DNA of 43,560 nt from an uncultured Neglectibacter sp. (GCA_904374805.1 CAJFEW010000029.1:1-43560); one strand, 5' to 3'; positions 24,465 to 36,300 are shown, numbered from the stretch's first letter. Made by a program: numbers and translations. Notes: a model not told the origin generated them from the letters alone.

Positions 24465-25019
24465 CTAGGGGCACAGCAGGGCGTAGAGCACTACATCCAG
24501 CCAGTAGCCATCCTGCACCTGAAAATATTCCCGCAAAACGCCCTCTTTTGACATGCCGAGCTTTTGCATCACCCTCTCAGACGCCCGATTTCCCACACAG
24601 CATTTGGCTTGGATTCTGTGAAAGCCTACGCGATCTCTACTATAGCGCAGGACAGCAGAGGCCGCCTCAGTGGCATATCCCTTTCCCCAGAACGGCCGGC
24701 CTATTTTCCAATCCAGTTCACACCAGCCATTGCGGGAACTGAAGGAGTCCACTAAAATTTCTCCCAAGACTTCACCGCTTTCTTTTTCCACAATCGCCCA
24801 GTAGTAGGTCTCCGGATGTTTATACGCTTCTTCCGCTGTGGAAAGCCACTGGAACACCTCCTGCGGCGTCATGGCCTTTTGACTGATCCATCGATACACC
24901 TCCGGATCCGAGACCCAATTGCGCAGGCAGCTCTCTGCATCTTCTAAACGAAAGGGGCGAAGAAGCAGCCGCGCTGTTTCCAACGATTGTGTGCCTTTCT
25001 GTTCCATCCTGTTTTCCAT
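24465..25019 (-). CDS. GNAT N-acetyltransferase (RimJ/RimL type)
   Basis: 184 residues. The RimJ/RimL-like arrangement is clear: LETARLLLRPFRLEDAES at the start, the core strand GEILVDSFSSRNGWCELDWKIG, the acetyl-CoA pyrophosphate loop in RPFWGKGYATEAASAVLRY, and the late NRASERVMQKLGMSKEGVLREYF. It transfers acetyl to an amine (ribosomal protein N-terminus or a small molecule); the acceptor is unknown. The start is uncertain: ATG 25019 sits almost directly on AGGAAGGG, while ATG 25007 would be 13 bp away. A TATACT (minus strand, near 25045) is a possible -10. Confidence 0.85.
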   Translation of the reverse strand: MENRMEQKGTQSLETARLLLRPFRLEDAESCLRNWVSDPEVYRWISQKAMTPQEVFQWLSTAEEAYKHPETYYWAIVEKESGEVLGEILVDSFSSRNGWCELDWKIGRPFWGKGYATEAASAVLRYSRDRVGFHRIQAKCCVGNRASERVMQKLGMSKEGVLREYFQVQDGYWLDVVLYALLCP

Positions 25020-25117
25020 CCCTTCCTGGCCATAGATTCTCTTACGCAGTATACCACGCCCAGGAGGATCTTTCCACCCATGCTAGGGCACATTTGATAA
25101 AACGAGTCGCAGCATAC

Positions 25118-25166
25118 AAAAGCGGGGCTTCCAACCGGATCAATCCGTCGGAAGCCCCGCTTTTTT
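25118..25166 (+). terminator. Strong hairpin terminator without an assigned gene
   Basis: AAAAGCGGGGCTTCC (25118-25132) pairs perfectly with GGAAGCCCCGCTTTT (25150-25164). The interior CCGGATCAATCC adds a small inner stem, and six T follow at 25161-25166. No plus-strand gene ends nearby; the preceding stretch is the 5' region of the minus-strand GNAT gene. Confidence 0.7.
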
Positions 25167-25202
25167 CGCAGCAAACCACGAACGCGAGCGGCAAGGCAAA
25201 AG

Positions 25203-25243
25203 AAAAAGCTGAGCCTGGAACGCGAATTGCGTCCAGGCTCAGC
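25203..25243 (-). terminator. tRNA-Leu terminator
   Basis: On the minus strand GCTGAGCCTGGACGC (25243-25229) pairs with GCGTTCCAGGCTCAGC (25223-25208), then TTTTT. It begins 1 nt after the encoded CCA. Confidence 0.9.
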
Positions 25244-25244
25244 C

Positions 25245-25331
25245 TGGTGCCGGTGGCCGGACTCGAACCGGCACGGTGTCGCCACCGGTGGATTTTGAGT
25301 CCACTACGTCTGCCAATTCCATCACACCGGC
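25245..25331 (-). tRNA. tRNA-Leu (anticodon CAA)
   Basis: 87 nt with encoded CCA. Acceptor arm GCCGGTG/CACCGGC with discriminator A; D arm containing TGGCAGA; anticodon stem GTGGA-CTCAAAA-TCCAC giving CAA; long variable arm as expected for class II tRNA-Leu; T arm GCCGGTTCGAGTCCGGC. It reads UUG codons. Confidence 0.97.
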
Positions 25332-25355
25332 AAATGCTTTGGAAAAGCAGGTATT

Positions 25356-25384
25356 ATTATATCTCCTTTTTTGAAAAAAAGCAA
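25356..25384 (-). promoter_or_regulatory. tRNA-Leu promoter
   Basis: On the minus strand TTGCTT (25384-25379) and a consensus TATAAT (25361-25356) are separated by 17 bp, 25 bp before the mature tRNA 5' end. Confidence 0.75.
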
Positions 25385-25530
25385 CCCCTTTCACACAAAA
25401 ACCTGTGATTTTCTTTTGCGCTGTGAAAATTTCTTACAGCGGCAAAAAACTTCTTTTTCCCGTTTTCTTTTTCTGCATTTCCTGTTATGATGAAAGAATC
25501 AGCCCGTATCACAAATTGAGGTGATTCTCT

Positions 25531-27435
25531 ATGAAACAAATGCGTTATCCTGCTGTGCCCTTGGTGACACACACCCCATATTTCAACCTGTGGTCCATGG
25601 ACGATGTGCCCAACCGCACCCCCACCTGCCATTGGACCGGGAAACCTCAGGTTCTGCAGGGAATTTTCCAGGTGGGCAGACGGAAGTACGGCTTTCTTGG
25701 AGCTACGGACACTCTTCCCATGCAGCTGCGGCAAGTGACCGTGGAAGCCTGTTCCACCACCTACGTGCTGGAAAGCCCGGAAGCCCGGCTGACGCTACAA
25801 TTCACATCCCCTCTGCTGTTGGACGACCTGCAGCTGCTGGCAAGACCCATCACCTACATTGCCATTACCGCCCAGGGACGGCACGGCAGGCCTCTGCCCC
25901 CCTGCACCGTCTCCCTTGTGGCCGATGAAACGCTGTGCCTGGACCACGCGGGCCAGTATCCGGTGGAGTATGGGGAGGCCGTGGGCCCTGGCTTTGCCGC
26001 CGGAACTCTGGCCAGCGGTGTGCAGGAAGTCCTCAACCGCTCTGGGGACGATGTGCGCATCGATTGGGGAAAAGTGTACCTGGCCGTGGAAACCGGTGGG
26101 CGCGTGGCTCTCAAGGAAGAGGGGGAGCGCTGCGCCATTCAGGCGGATAGGGAACTGCAGGAAGGAAAGCAAGTCCTCTTTGCCCTGGCGTATGACGAGG
26201 TGGAGGCCATCCAGTATTTCGGCAAAAACCTGCCGCCCTACTGGAAAAAAGAGCGGCAAACCATTCCCGGTTTGCTGGAGCTGGCCTTTGCCCAATACCC
26301 GTCGATTGCCCAGCGCTGCCAGGCCTTTTCCCAGGATTTGCAGGCTCGGGCCCAAGCAGTGGGCGGAGATGCCTATGCAGAGCTGCTGCTGTTGGCGTGG
26401 CGGCAGGTTGTGGCCGCCCACACCTTGTGCGAAGACGAGGTAGGAGAACTGCTGTTTATCTCCAAAGAGTGCTTTTCCAACGGCTGCGCTGCCACGGTGG
26501 ATATCACCTATCCCTCCAGTCCCCTCTTCCTGCTGTACCAGCCGGAGCTGGTGCTGGGCATGCTGCGCCCCATCTTCCGCTATGCGCAAAGCCCGGCGTG
26601 GCCCTTTGCCTTTGCCCCTCACGACGCCGGCCAATTCCCCCTGCTCAACGGGCAGGTGTACTCCGGCGGCACCGATCCCGCCGACCAGATGCCTGTAGAA
26701 GAGTGTGGAAACATGCTTTTAACCACGGCTGCCGCCACGGTGGCCCTGGACGACCTGACCTTTGCCAACACCCATTGGGACCTTTTGACCCAGTGGGCCA
26801 ACTATCTGCGGGACAAGGGAATGGATCCGGAAAACCAGCTGTGCACCGACGACTTTGCGGGACACTTGGCCCACAACTGCAACTTGTCCATCAAGGCCAT
26901 TTTAGGAGTGGCCGCCTACGGCTTGCTGCTCCAGCGCCGGGGTCAGGAGGCCTTGGGAGAGGAGTGGATGCAGGAAGCCCGCTCCATGGCAGCTGCTTGG
27001 GTGGAAAAAGCCTCCGACGGAAACGGCACCTATCGCCTGGCTTTTGACCAACCGGGAACCTTCAGCATGAAATACAACGCCGTATGGGACAGGCTGCTGG
27101 GCCTGCATATTTTCCCGGAGGGCACTTGGGATCGGGAGCTCGCCTCCTATCTGTCGCGCATCAACCCCTATGGCATGCCGCTGGACAATCGGGCCGGCTA
27201 TACCAAATCGGACTGGCTGGTCTGGGTCGCCTCCATGATGGACCGGGACGGCTTTACCACCATGATCTCCCATCTGTGGGACGCCTACGACCAAATGCCC
27301 AACCGCATCCCCTTGGGGGACTGGTTTGAAACCGAGGACGCTTGGCAAGCCAAGCCCCATGAGTTCCAAAACCGCACCGTCCAAGGAGGTTTGTTCCTTC
27401 CCCTGCTCTACGGCGCCGGCCACTTTCAGAAGTAA
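25531..27435 (+). CDS. Glutaminase A-like protein (DUF5127/DUF4965/DUF1793 family)
   Basis: 634 residues. It begins PAVPLVTHTPYFNLWSMDD, the family's opening motif. It continues with a beta-rich N-terminal domain (to about 230), then a helical six-hairpin-like domain with FSNGCAATVDITYPSSPLFLLYQPELV, PFAFAPHDAGQFPLLNGQ, DDFAGHLAHNCNLSIKAI and TKSDWLVWVASM. Fungal GtaA members are secreted glutaminases and many bacterial members are exported, but this one has no signal peptide and would act in the cytosol. The substrate is not established; the fold is glycosidase-like, so a sugar substrate is equally possible. Start: GAGGTG before ATG. An inverted repeat CGCTGT/ACAGCG (25419-25441) and a TATGAT lie upstream. 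Followed by sfsA 46 bp later. Confidence 0.82.
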   Translation: MKQMRYPAVPLVTHTPYFNLWSMDDVPNRTPTCHWTGKPQVLQGIFQVGRRKYGFLGATDTLPMQLRQVTVEACSTTYVLESPEARLTLQFTSPLLLDDLQLLARPITYIAITAQGRHGRPLPPCTVSLVADETLCLDHAGQYPVEYGEAVGPGFAAGTLASGVQEVLNRSGDDVRIDWGKVYLAVETGGRVALKEEGERCAIQADRELQEGKQVLFALAYDEVEAIQYFGKNLPPYWKKERQTIPGLLELAFAQYPSIAQRCQAFSQDLQARAQAVGGDAYAELLLLAWRQVVAAHTLCEDEVGELLFISKECFSNGCAATVDITYPSSPLFLLYQPELVLGMLRPIFRYAQSPAWPFAFAPHDAGQFPLLNGQVYSGGTDPADQMPVEECGNMLLTTAAATVALDDLTFANTHWDLLTQWANYLRDKGMDPENQLCTDDFAGHLAHNCNLSIKAILGVAAYGLLLQRRGQEALGEEWMQEARSMAAAWVEKASDGNGTYRLAFDQPGTFSMKYNAVWDRLLGLHIFPEGTWDRELASYLSRINPYGMPLDNRAGYTKSDWLVWVASMMDRDGFTTMISHLWDAYDQMPNRIPLGDWFETEDAWQAKPHEFQNRTVQGGLFLPLLYGAGHFQK

Positions 27436-27481
27436 GGCTGGATTGAGGAAAGGGAAACAACCAGTTGGAAAGGAGCACCCT

Positions 27482-28162
27482 ATGGAATATGGAGAGGTGG
27501 CAGCGGGAACGTTTCTCGCCAGGCCCAATCGCTTTATCGCCCACGTGGCAATCGACGGCAAAACGGAGATCTGCCATGTAAAAAATACCGGCCGCTGCCG
27601 GGAACTTCTGGTACCGGGCGCCCGGGTTTACCTGGCAAGAGGCGCCTCCCCCCAGCGAAAGACCAAGTACGACCTGGTGGCGGTGGAAAAGGGCCCCTAT
27701 CTGATCAACATGGACAGCCAGGCTCCCAACCATGTGGCAGAGGAATTTCTGCCCCGGCTGTTTCCCTCCCTGCTCCACTACCGGCGGGAGGTCACATGGG
27801 GCCGTTCCCGCTTTGACTTTTTCGTGGAAACCGCCGCAGGTCCCTGGTTTATGGAAGTAAAAGGAGTCACCCTGGAAGAGGACGGCGTCGCTCTCTTCCC
27901 CGATGCGCCCACCCAGCGGGGCGTCAAACACCTGGAGGAGCTGTGCCGCTGCCAAGAGGAGGGGTTCCGGGCCTGCGTGCTCTTTGTGGTGCAGATGAAA
28001 GGTGTGCGGGCTTTTACACCCAACCGGCGCACCCATCCGGAGTTCGCTGCAGCTCTGGAACAGGCCGCCCAGCAGGGAGTGCGCCTGGAGGCAGTGGATT
28101 GCCTGGTCACGCCTTCCACCCTGACGCCGGACCGTCCCGTTCCCATTCACCTGCACCTGTAA
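27482..28162 (+). CDS. sfsA: SfsA family DNA/RNA nuclease
   Basis: 226 residues. N-terminal OB-like domain (FLARPNRFIAHV, HVKNTGRCRELLVPGARVYLA), then a PD-(D/E)XK-like nuclease domain with RSRFDFFVE and EVKGVTL. SfsA was named for a sugar-fermentation phenotype in E. coli and is now regarded as a nucleic-acid-binding nuclease; its cellular job is poorly defined. AAAGGAG precedes the ATG at 27482. It probably shares the transcript of the glutaminase-like gene and ends at a strong terminator (28209-28247). Confidence 0.92.
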   Translation: MEYGEVAAGTFLARPNRFIAHVAIDGKTEICHVKNTGRCRELLVPGARVYLARGASPQRKTKYDLVAVEKGPYLINMDSQAPNHVAEEFLPRLFPSLLHYRREVTWGRSRFDFFVETAAGPWFMEVKGVTLEEDGVALFPDAPTQRGVKHLEELCRCQEEGFRACVLFVVQMKGVRAFTPNRRTHPEFAAALEQAAQQGVRLEAVDCLVTPSTLTPDRPVPIHLHL

Positions 28163-28208
28163 AAAAGCGCATCCTCCGCGGCCGGAAGACACGCCGGCAG
28201 GAGAAGAA

Positions 28209-28247
28209 GGAAGGTGCTGCCGTACCATGGCAGCACCTTCCTTTTTT
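28209..28247 (+). terminator. sfsA terminator
   Basis: A perfect 13-bp stem, GGAAGGTGCTGCC (28209-28221) with GGCAGCACCTTCC (28229-28241), loop 7 nt, then six T. It may also stop transcripts of the convergent Zn-ribbon gene. Confidence 0.92.
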
Positions 28248-28253
28248 GCATCT

Positions 28254-28466
28254 TTAATTGCCCACCAAAAAGTCCAGCACATCCCAGCCGCTGGAATTCT
28301 GGGATTTGTACAGCTCTGTGTAGCCGCACCGCACACAGCTCACTGTGACAAACTTCTTGTTTTGCACATCAAACAGCTTGGCAAAATTGCCCCCTGTGGC
28401 CTGAAACTGGTCGCTCTCATACTGGGTGCACCCGCATTTGGGGCACACATACTGCATTTTCTCCAT
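28254..28466 (-). CDS. Zn-ribbon nucleic-acid-binding-type protein (DUF2082-like)
   Basis: 70 residues starting MEKMQYVCPKCGCTQ. Two CxxC pairs (CPKC near residue 8 and CVRC near 44) form a single zinc ribbon, with the conserved FQATGG and FDVQNKKFVTVSC between them. The end YKSQNSSGWDVLDFLVGN is typical of the family. The function is unknown, and a role in RNA or DNA binding is only implied. The ATG at 28466 has GGAGG 8-9 bp upstream; the longer frame adds 11 residues unlike the family. It lies 74 bp downstream of tex on the same strand, without a clear terminator between them. Confidence 0.85.
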   Translation of the reverse strand: MEKMQYVCPKCGCTQYESDQFQATGGNFAKLFDVQNKKFVTVSCVRCGYTELYKSQNSSGWDVLDFLVGN

Positions 28467-28540
28467 AGATCCTCCCTCCTTTTGATAGAAGGATACCATC
28501 CCATTCCAACGGGAAAGACTCTGTTTTTCTTACGAAATTC

Positions 28541-30742
<2,202 letters not shown>

Positions 30743-30743
30743 C

Positions 30744-31529
30744 TCAGACCGTTTCCTCCTCTTCCAGGCCAAAGTGGCGGACCAAATAATCGGCGGCGTA
30801 CTCCTCCGGCACGGTCTCCCGATACAGAATCTTCCCCAAAGCATAAATGGTGAACACATCGTCGATGTAGGTCAAGCTCTGCTCTCCCCGGAAAATGCCC
30901 ACCTTCCGAACTTTGTTGAAGATGGAGCGGGGATGGCGTTCGCAGAAAAAGGAGGGCTGCTCAAAGTCGTAGCTGTTCCAGGGTTCCTCCGTAAACCCAT
31001 ACACCCACTTCCACGCCTTGCCCTTCTCTTTTTGACACTCCACCCAGCCGTAAAAATCGTCTTTCCGATACTGGTACTGGCACAGGCCGTCGGTCTGGAT
31101 TTCCTGCTCCACCAAACGCAGGGGTTTTCTCGGGGATTCCCCATAGACGCCCACATCGCAGATAAACACCCCGTCGTCCGCCTCCACCCGCAGCACCCGA
31201 TGGCGGCGGTCTTGAATCACCTTTGGCTCCCCGTCAATGAACCGCCCGCAAAACTGGGTGACGGAAAAGCCCAGCCCCTTGAGAGCAGCATGGAGCAGCC
31301 CATTCTGCTCAAAGCAGTAGCCGCCCCGGCGGCGGACCACCATTTTGTCAAAGAGATGCCCCTCTTCCAAAGACAGGGGGATCCCCTTTAGAATGTCCAA
31401 ATTCTCATAGGGAATATGGTCCATATGGGCCTGCTGAATGGCGGCCAAGGTCTGGGAAGTGCGGTCGGGTTTTCCCGTGTATCCAATGCGCTGAAAATAG
31501 GCGTCCAACTGTGCCTGAGACAAGGCCAT
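30744..31529 (-). CDS. nat: Arylamine N-acetyltransferase
   Basis: 261 residues with the NAT Cys-His-Asp triad: C72 in RRGGYCFEQN, H110 in RRHRVLRV and D125 in ICDVGVYG. The N-terminal helical bundle contains HMDHIPYENLDI, and the family length (250-290) matches. It moves acetyl from acetyl-CoA to arylamines or hydrazines; the endogenous substrate is unclear in gut bacteria. Start MALSQAQLDAYFQRIGY with GGAGTG upstream. It is the first gene of a two-gene unit with tex and has its own promoter (31607-31635) in an AT-rich gap, divergent from the BlaI-type gene. Confidence 0.93.
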   Translation of the reverse strand: MALSQAQLDAYFQRIGYTGKPDRTSQTLAAIQQAHMDHIPYENLDILKGIPLSLEEGHLFDKMVVRRRGGYCFEQNGLLHAALKGLGFSVTQFCGRFIDGEPKVIQDRRHRVLRVEADDGVFICDVGVYGESPRKPLRLVEQEIQTDGLCQYQYRKDDFYGWVECQKEKGKAWKWVYGFTEEPWNSYDFEQPSFFCERHPRSIFNKVRKVGIFRGEQSLTYIDDVFTIYALGKILYRETVPEEYAADYLVRHFGLEEEETV

Positions 31530-31606
31530 AGAAATTCACTCCGTTTCTTTTGGTGGGTTTGTATGTTCCCCTCGTCAAAATGACCACCAAAATAAAATAT
31601 TTTTTA

Positions 31607-31635
31607 ATGATAACACAAATATATAAAATTCGCAA
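31607..31635 (-). promoter_or_regulatory. nat-tex promoter
   Basis: On the minus strand TTGCGA (31635-31630) and TATCAT (31612-31607) have 17-bp spacing, within a markedly AT-rich intergenic stretch. Confidence 0.55.
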
Positions 31636-31677
31636 TCCACTTTTTATATTTTTTCAAAAAAATACAGAGAGTTAATG

Positions 31678-31706
31678 TTGACTTTTCCCCTTTTTTCTCA
31701 TATGAT
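31678..31706 (+). promoter_or_regulatory. Promoter of the BlaI-type regulator
   Basis: TTGACT (31678-31683) and TATGAT (31701-31706) have 17-bp spacing, 58 bp before the ATG. Confidence 0.7.
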
Positions 31707-31764
31707 AAAATTAAGAGATGGGAACGTGACCGTAAGAACAAATTGCATTTATGGGAGGCGTACA

Positions 31765-32160
31765 ATGAAACACAAGTATTTTAGGCTGACAAAAAGCGAA
31801 AACGAAATCATGAACCTGATGTGGAAAGAAGGAAGGCCTCTCTCTCGCTCGGAGATTATCGAACTCACTCCGGAACGTTCTTGGAAACCCGCCTCCATTC
31901 ACATCCTGCTCAACTCCATGCTGGACAAAAACGCCATTGAAGTGGCTGGCTTTGTCCAGAGCACCAAAAATTACGCCCGCACGTTTATGCCCACTTTAAC
32001 TGCCGATGAGTATGCCGTTCTCCAGCTGAAGCATGGGGGAACTTTCAACGACCAGTCCGCCCTCCGGCTTATTTCCGCCTTGGTGGAGGACATGGAAGAC
32101 GTGGAAGCCCTGGATCAAATCACACAGCTGGTGGAGCAGAGAAAAGCACAGCTCCCATGA
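31765..32160 (+). CDS. BlaI/MecI/CopY-family repressor
   Basis: 131 residues. The N-terminal winged helix begins FRLTKSENEIMNLMWKEGRPLSRSEII, followed by SIHILLNSMLDKNAIEVAGF; the C-terminal part is a helical dimerisation segment. Relatives repress beta-lactamase or copper genes and are cleaved by a membrane protease partner (BlaR1/MecR1). No such partner is encoded in the window, and CopY's CxC metal site is absent. The target is unknown; the divergent nat promoter 40 bp from its own is a candidate (inference). GGGAGGCG precedes the ATG at 31765. Confidence 0.85.
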   Translation: MKHKYFRLTKSENEIMNLMWKEGRPLSRSEIIELTPERSWKPASIHILLNSMLDKNAIEVAGFVQSTKNYARTFMPTLTADEYAVLQLKHGGTFNDQSALRLISALVEDMEDVEALDQITQLVEQRKAQLP

Positions 32161-32168
32161 CCGATGCC

Positions 32169-32207
32169 AAAACGCCCCCGTGGAAAATGCTTCCCCGGGG
32201 GCGTTTT
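32169..32207. terminator. Bidirectional terminator between the BlaI-type gene and pfkA
   Basis: AAAACGCCCCCG (32169-32180) pairs perfectly with CGGGGGCGTTTT (32196-32207). A and T runs lie on both sides, and it serves convergent genes. Confidence 0.9.
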
Positions 32208-32232
32208 CTGTTCTCAAACAACAGGGTTCCGA

Positions 32233-33201
32233 TTAGATGGACAGAACCGCAGATACCTTGTACATCTTCTCATCAAAGACACGAGGCATCTCCAAAGCTT
32301 CGGTGATGTCGAAGTCCACAATCTCTTCGCCCTTCATGGCAACCACCCGGTTGCCGATGCCGTTCTGCAGCAGCTCCACAGCGTGATAGCCCATCCGGCT
32401 GGCCACCACACGGTCCCGCAGGGTGGGAGCGCCGCCTCTTTGCACATGGCCCAAAATGGTGGCGCGGGTTTCAATCCCAGTCTCCTTCTGGATACGCTCG
32501 GCCAGTTCCTGGGTGTGGCCCACACCTTCCGCCACCACAATGATGTAATGGCGCTTGCCAGTGGACTGAGCCAAACGGATGCGGTCGATTACGTCCTTCT
32601 GAAAATCATAGGGGATCTCCGGCACCAACGTGGTCAACGCGCCCACGGCAACGCCGGTGTTCAGAGCAATATCTCCGCAGCGGCGGCCCATAACTTCCAC
32701 CACGCTGCAGCGGTCGTGGGATTCGGTGGTATCGCGGATACGGTCGATCATCTCCATGGCCGTGTTCAAAGCGGTGTCGTACCCCACGGTGTAGTCCGTG
32801 CAGGCAATATCGTTGTCAATGGTGCCGGGCACGCCAATGGTGAGGATCCCCTCGCCGGTCAGGTCCCGAGCGCCCCGGAAAGAGCCGTCGCCGCCAATGA
32901 CCACGACGCCGTCAATTCCCTTTTCACGGCACATAGCCGCTGCCTTTTTCACGCCTTCGGGTGTGTTGAACTCAGGGCTGCGCGCCGTAAACAGCGCCGT
33001 GCCGCCATGCTGCATAATGTCCGACACGCTGCGCATGTTCATTTCCTTCAAATCTCCGTGTAGCAAGCCGTTATAGCCACGCATAACGCCGTACACCTTC
33101 ATACCGAAACTCAACCCGGTACGGACCACCGCACGCACCGCCGCGTTCATGCCGGGGGCGTCGCCGCCGCTGGTCAAAACTGCAATACATTTCGCACCCA
33201 T
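32233..33201 (-). CDS. pfkA: ATP-dependent 6-phosphofructokinase
   Basis: 322 residues. It makes fructose 1,6-bisphosphate from fructose 6-phosphate in glycolysis. Visible motifs: VLTSGGDAPGMNAAVRA (nucleotide binding), VVIGGDGSFRGA (GGDGS, where PPi-dependent enzymes have GGDDS), IGVPGTIDNDI with the catalytic TIDND, EVMGRRCGDIAL and LGHVQRGGAPT. The ATG at 33201 with GGAGG 8 bp upstream is preferred to a TTG at 33216. It follows dnaE on the same strand, as in many Clostridia, but has its own promoter. Confidence 0.97.
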   Translation of the reverse strand: MGAKCIAVLTSGGDAPGMNAAVRAVVRTGLSFGMKVYGVMRGYNGLLHGDLKEMNMRSVSDIMQHGGTALFTARSPEFNTPEGVKKAAAMCREKGIDGVVVIGGDGSFRGARDLTGEGILTIGVPGTIDNDIACTDYTVGYDTALNTAMEMIDRIRDTTESHDRCSVVEVMGRRCGDIALNTGVAVGALTTLVPEIPYDFQKDVIDRIRLAQSTGKRHYIIVVAEGVGHTQELAERIQKETGIETRATILGHVQRGGAPTLRDRVVASRMGYHAVELLQNGIGNRVVAMKGEEIVDFDITEALEMPRVFDEKMYKVSAVLSI

Positions 33202-33267
33202 TGTAGATTCCTCCAACTATTTTAAATCGGGCAAAACCGCCCATACGCCTAGATTGTATCACTTGAT

Positions 33268-33295
33268 ATTATACCAAAGGTGAAAAAATTATCAA
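33268..33295 (-). promoter_or_regulatory. pfkA promoter
   Basis: On the minus strand TTGATA (33295-33290) and TATAAT (33273-33268) have 16-bp spacing, 67 bp before the ATG. Confidence 0.65.
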
Positions 33296-33334
33296 GGGGG
33301 TGTGCCAAGATTTTACATGAAATCAGGCCTTTTT

Positions 33335-36300
33335 TTAGCGTTTTGCCCCATAATAGGCCACATTTTTCTCCCCCAGAAGGGCCTCTAAGGCACGCAGCAG
33401 GGGCCGGTTCACATCCACCCGATATTTGGCAGGGGCCCGCAGCAGTTTGCCGGTGTCCTGGAAGGACACATACAAGTCCGACACCCCGTCGAAAATGGCA
33501 ATATACTGCAGCGCCTTCCGGTAGCGGGGGTCCTCTTTGGAAGAGAACCGCAGATACAGCCCCGGCCGCACCGGCTTCTCTGCAGGAGCGCCCAGAGAGG
33601 TTGGATCCGCCGGCACCGACATGGCGTTGCAGACCAGCTCCGGCTCCTTGTTTTCCGTAAAGCTCAGCTTCCCCGCAACCTCTACCACAGCGCCCTCATA
33701 CAGAAGGTTCCCATACTGCTCCAGCGCCTGGGAGAAGAGGAGCACCGTCAAGGCCCCATACATATCCTCCAGAGACACAAAGGCCATTTGGGTGTTGTTT
33801 TTCGTGGCTTTTTTTCGAACCCCAACCACCATACCCAGCACCGTGACCCACTGACCGTCTTGATAGCGGCCTGCCTCTTGATCCCCTGCGCTTTGGAGAA
33901 TCTCGTCCATTCTGGCGTAGCCGCCGGTTTGGTACAGGCCTGCGTAAGCGGCCATCGGGTGGCCGGAGAGGTACATGCCGGTCACCTCTTTTTCCATGCT
34001 CAGCTTGTCCGCTGTGGAAAAGTCTTCGGCCTTTTGCAGGGAGGGCTCCCCCGCCTCGCCTGATTGGGGCGAATCGAAAAAGCCCAGCTGCCCCTCTACA
34101 TTCCGGCGCTTGTCCGCCTCCAGGGACTCCATCACTCGCTCTACCGAGAGCAGCATCTCCCGGCGGTTGTTCCCCAGGCCGTCCAAAGCGCCGCATTTCA
34201 CAAGGCTTTCAATGGCCCGCCGGTTGAAATCCCGGCCGCTCATGCGCTTGCAGAAATTGTAGAAGGAGGTAAACTCCCCGCCGCCCCGGCGCTCCTCCAC
34301 CATGCGGGCGATCACGCCCCGGCCCAGATTTTTCACCGCTTGCAACCCAAACCGGATGTTCTTCCCCACCACAGTGAACCCCACACCGCTGTAATTCACA
34401 TGGGGCGGCAGCACGGCAATCTCCAGGCGGGCGCACTCTTCAATATACTCCGCCACCTTGCCTGCCTGGCCCAGCACACTGGAGAGAAGGGCCGCCATAT
34501 ACTCACAGGGGTAGTGGCATTTGAGGTAGGCTGTCTCATAGGCAACCACCGCGTAGCCTGCCGCGTGGGGTTTATTGAAGGCGTAGGAGGCAAAGCTTTC
34601 AATCTCTTGAAACAAAGTTTCCGCCGTCTGCTGATCCACGCCCCGCCGGAGACAGCCGTCGATCTCCCAGGAGCCGTCCTCCCGCTGCTTCCCGTGAAGG
34701 AACACCTCTCTCTCCCGTTCCAGCACATCGTGCTTCTTTTTGGCCATGGCCCGCCGGACAATGTCCGCCCGGCCCAGGGAGTAGCCGGCCAAATCCCGGA
34801 AGATCTGCATCACCTGCTCTTGATAGATGATGCACCCGCCGGTGGGCTCCAAAATGGGCCGCAGCAAGGGATGGCGGTATTTCACGCTGGAAGGGTCCTT
34901 CCGGCTTTCTACGTACTGGGGGATAAACTGCATAGGACCTGGCCGGTAGAGGGAGATGATAGCGATCAAATCCTCCACGCAGGTGGGCTGTGCCTGGGTG
35001 AGCAGCCGCTTCATACCGGAAGACTCCAACTGGAACACCCCCACGGACTGTCCCTGGGACAACATGTGAAACACCTGTGGGTCGTCTTGGGGGATGGTCT
35101 CCATAGAAAAACCGGGCTCCTTGGCCGCGATCATCTGCTGGGCATGGTCGATGACCGAGAGATTGCGCAGGCCCAAAAAGTCCATTTTCAGCAGGCCCAA
35201 CTCCTCAATGGCGGTCATGGTGTACTGGGTGACCACGGCATCATCGTTTTTGGAGAGCGGCACGTAGTCCATCACCGGCCGGTCGGTAATCACCACTCCG
35301 GCGGCGTGGGTGGAGGCGTGGCGGGGCATGCCCTCCACTTTGCGGGCCATTTGAAACAGCTCCTGCACCTGGGGGTCGGACTCCACTTTCTCCCGCAGCT
35401 CCTTGGACTGTTTCAGCGCCGTATCCAAGGTCATGCCCAGGGAATTGGGCACCAACTTGGCCACCTGGTCCACTTTTCCATAGGGGATGTTCAGGGCACG
35501 GCCCACGTCCCGCAGAGCTCCTCTGGCTGCCATGGTGCCAAAGGTGACAATCTGCGCCACGTGGTCGGCGCCGTACTTGTCCACCACATAGTCGATCATC
35601 TCATCCCGGCGCTCGTCGCTGAAGTCAATGTCAAAGTCCGGCATGCTCACCCGCTCCGGGTTTAAGAAGCGCTCGAACAGCAGATCGTACCGCATGGGGT
35701 CCACGTTGGTGATGCGCAGGCAGTAGGCCGCCAAACTTCCCGCACCGGACCCTCTGCCAGGTCCTACGGGAATCTTCACGCTGCGGGCATAGCGGATAAA
35801 GTCCCAGACAATCAGGTAATAGTTTACATACCCCATTTGGGAGATGACGCCCATCTCGTAGGCCAACCGCTGGACGTACGCTTCCGGCGGGTGCTCTCCA
35901 TAGCGGTCTAGCAGCCCCTGGCGGCACAGCCGCTGGAAAAACTCCAGGTTGTCGCTGCCGTCCGGGGTGGTGAAGGCGGGCAGCTTCGTCTGGCCGAACT
36001 CCAAGTCCACCTGGCAGCGGCGGGCGATTTTCTCCGTGTTTTCCAAGGCCTCGGGCACATCGGGAAACAGGGCGGCCATCTCCCCTTCGCTTTTCAGATA
36101 GAACTCCTCCGAGCCAAACTCCAGCGTGTCCTCGTCCTCCACGGTGTGCCCCGTTTGGATACACAGGAGCACCCGGTGCATTTTGCTGTCCTCGGGGGCA
36201 ATGTAGTGGCAGTCGTTGGTGGCCACCAGGGGAATGCCCGTCTCCCGGGAAAGGCGAATCAACTGGGGATTGATCCGCTTCTGGTCCGGCAGGCCGTGGT

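Noticed and set aside
34064..35665. 533-codon plus-strand ORF opposite dnaE
   Set aside because: Antisense shadow of the polymerase gene; His/Leu/Gln-rich with no recognisable domain.
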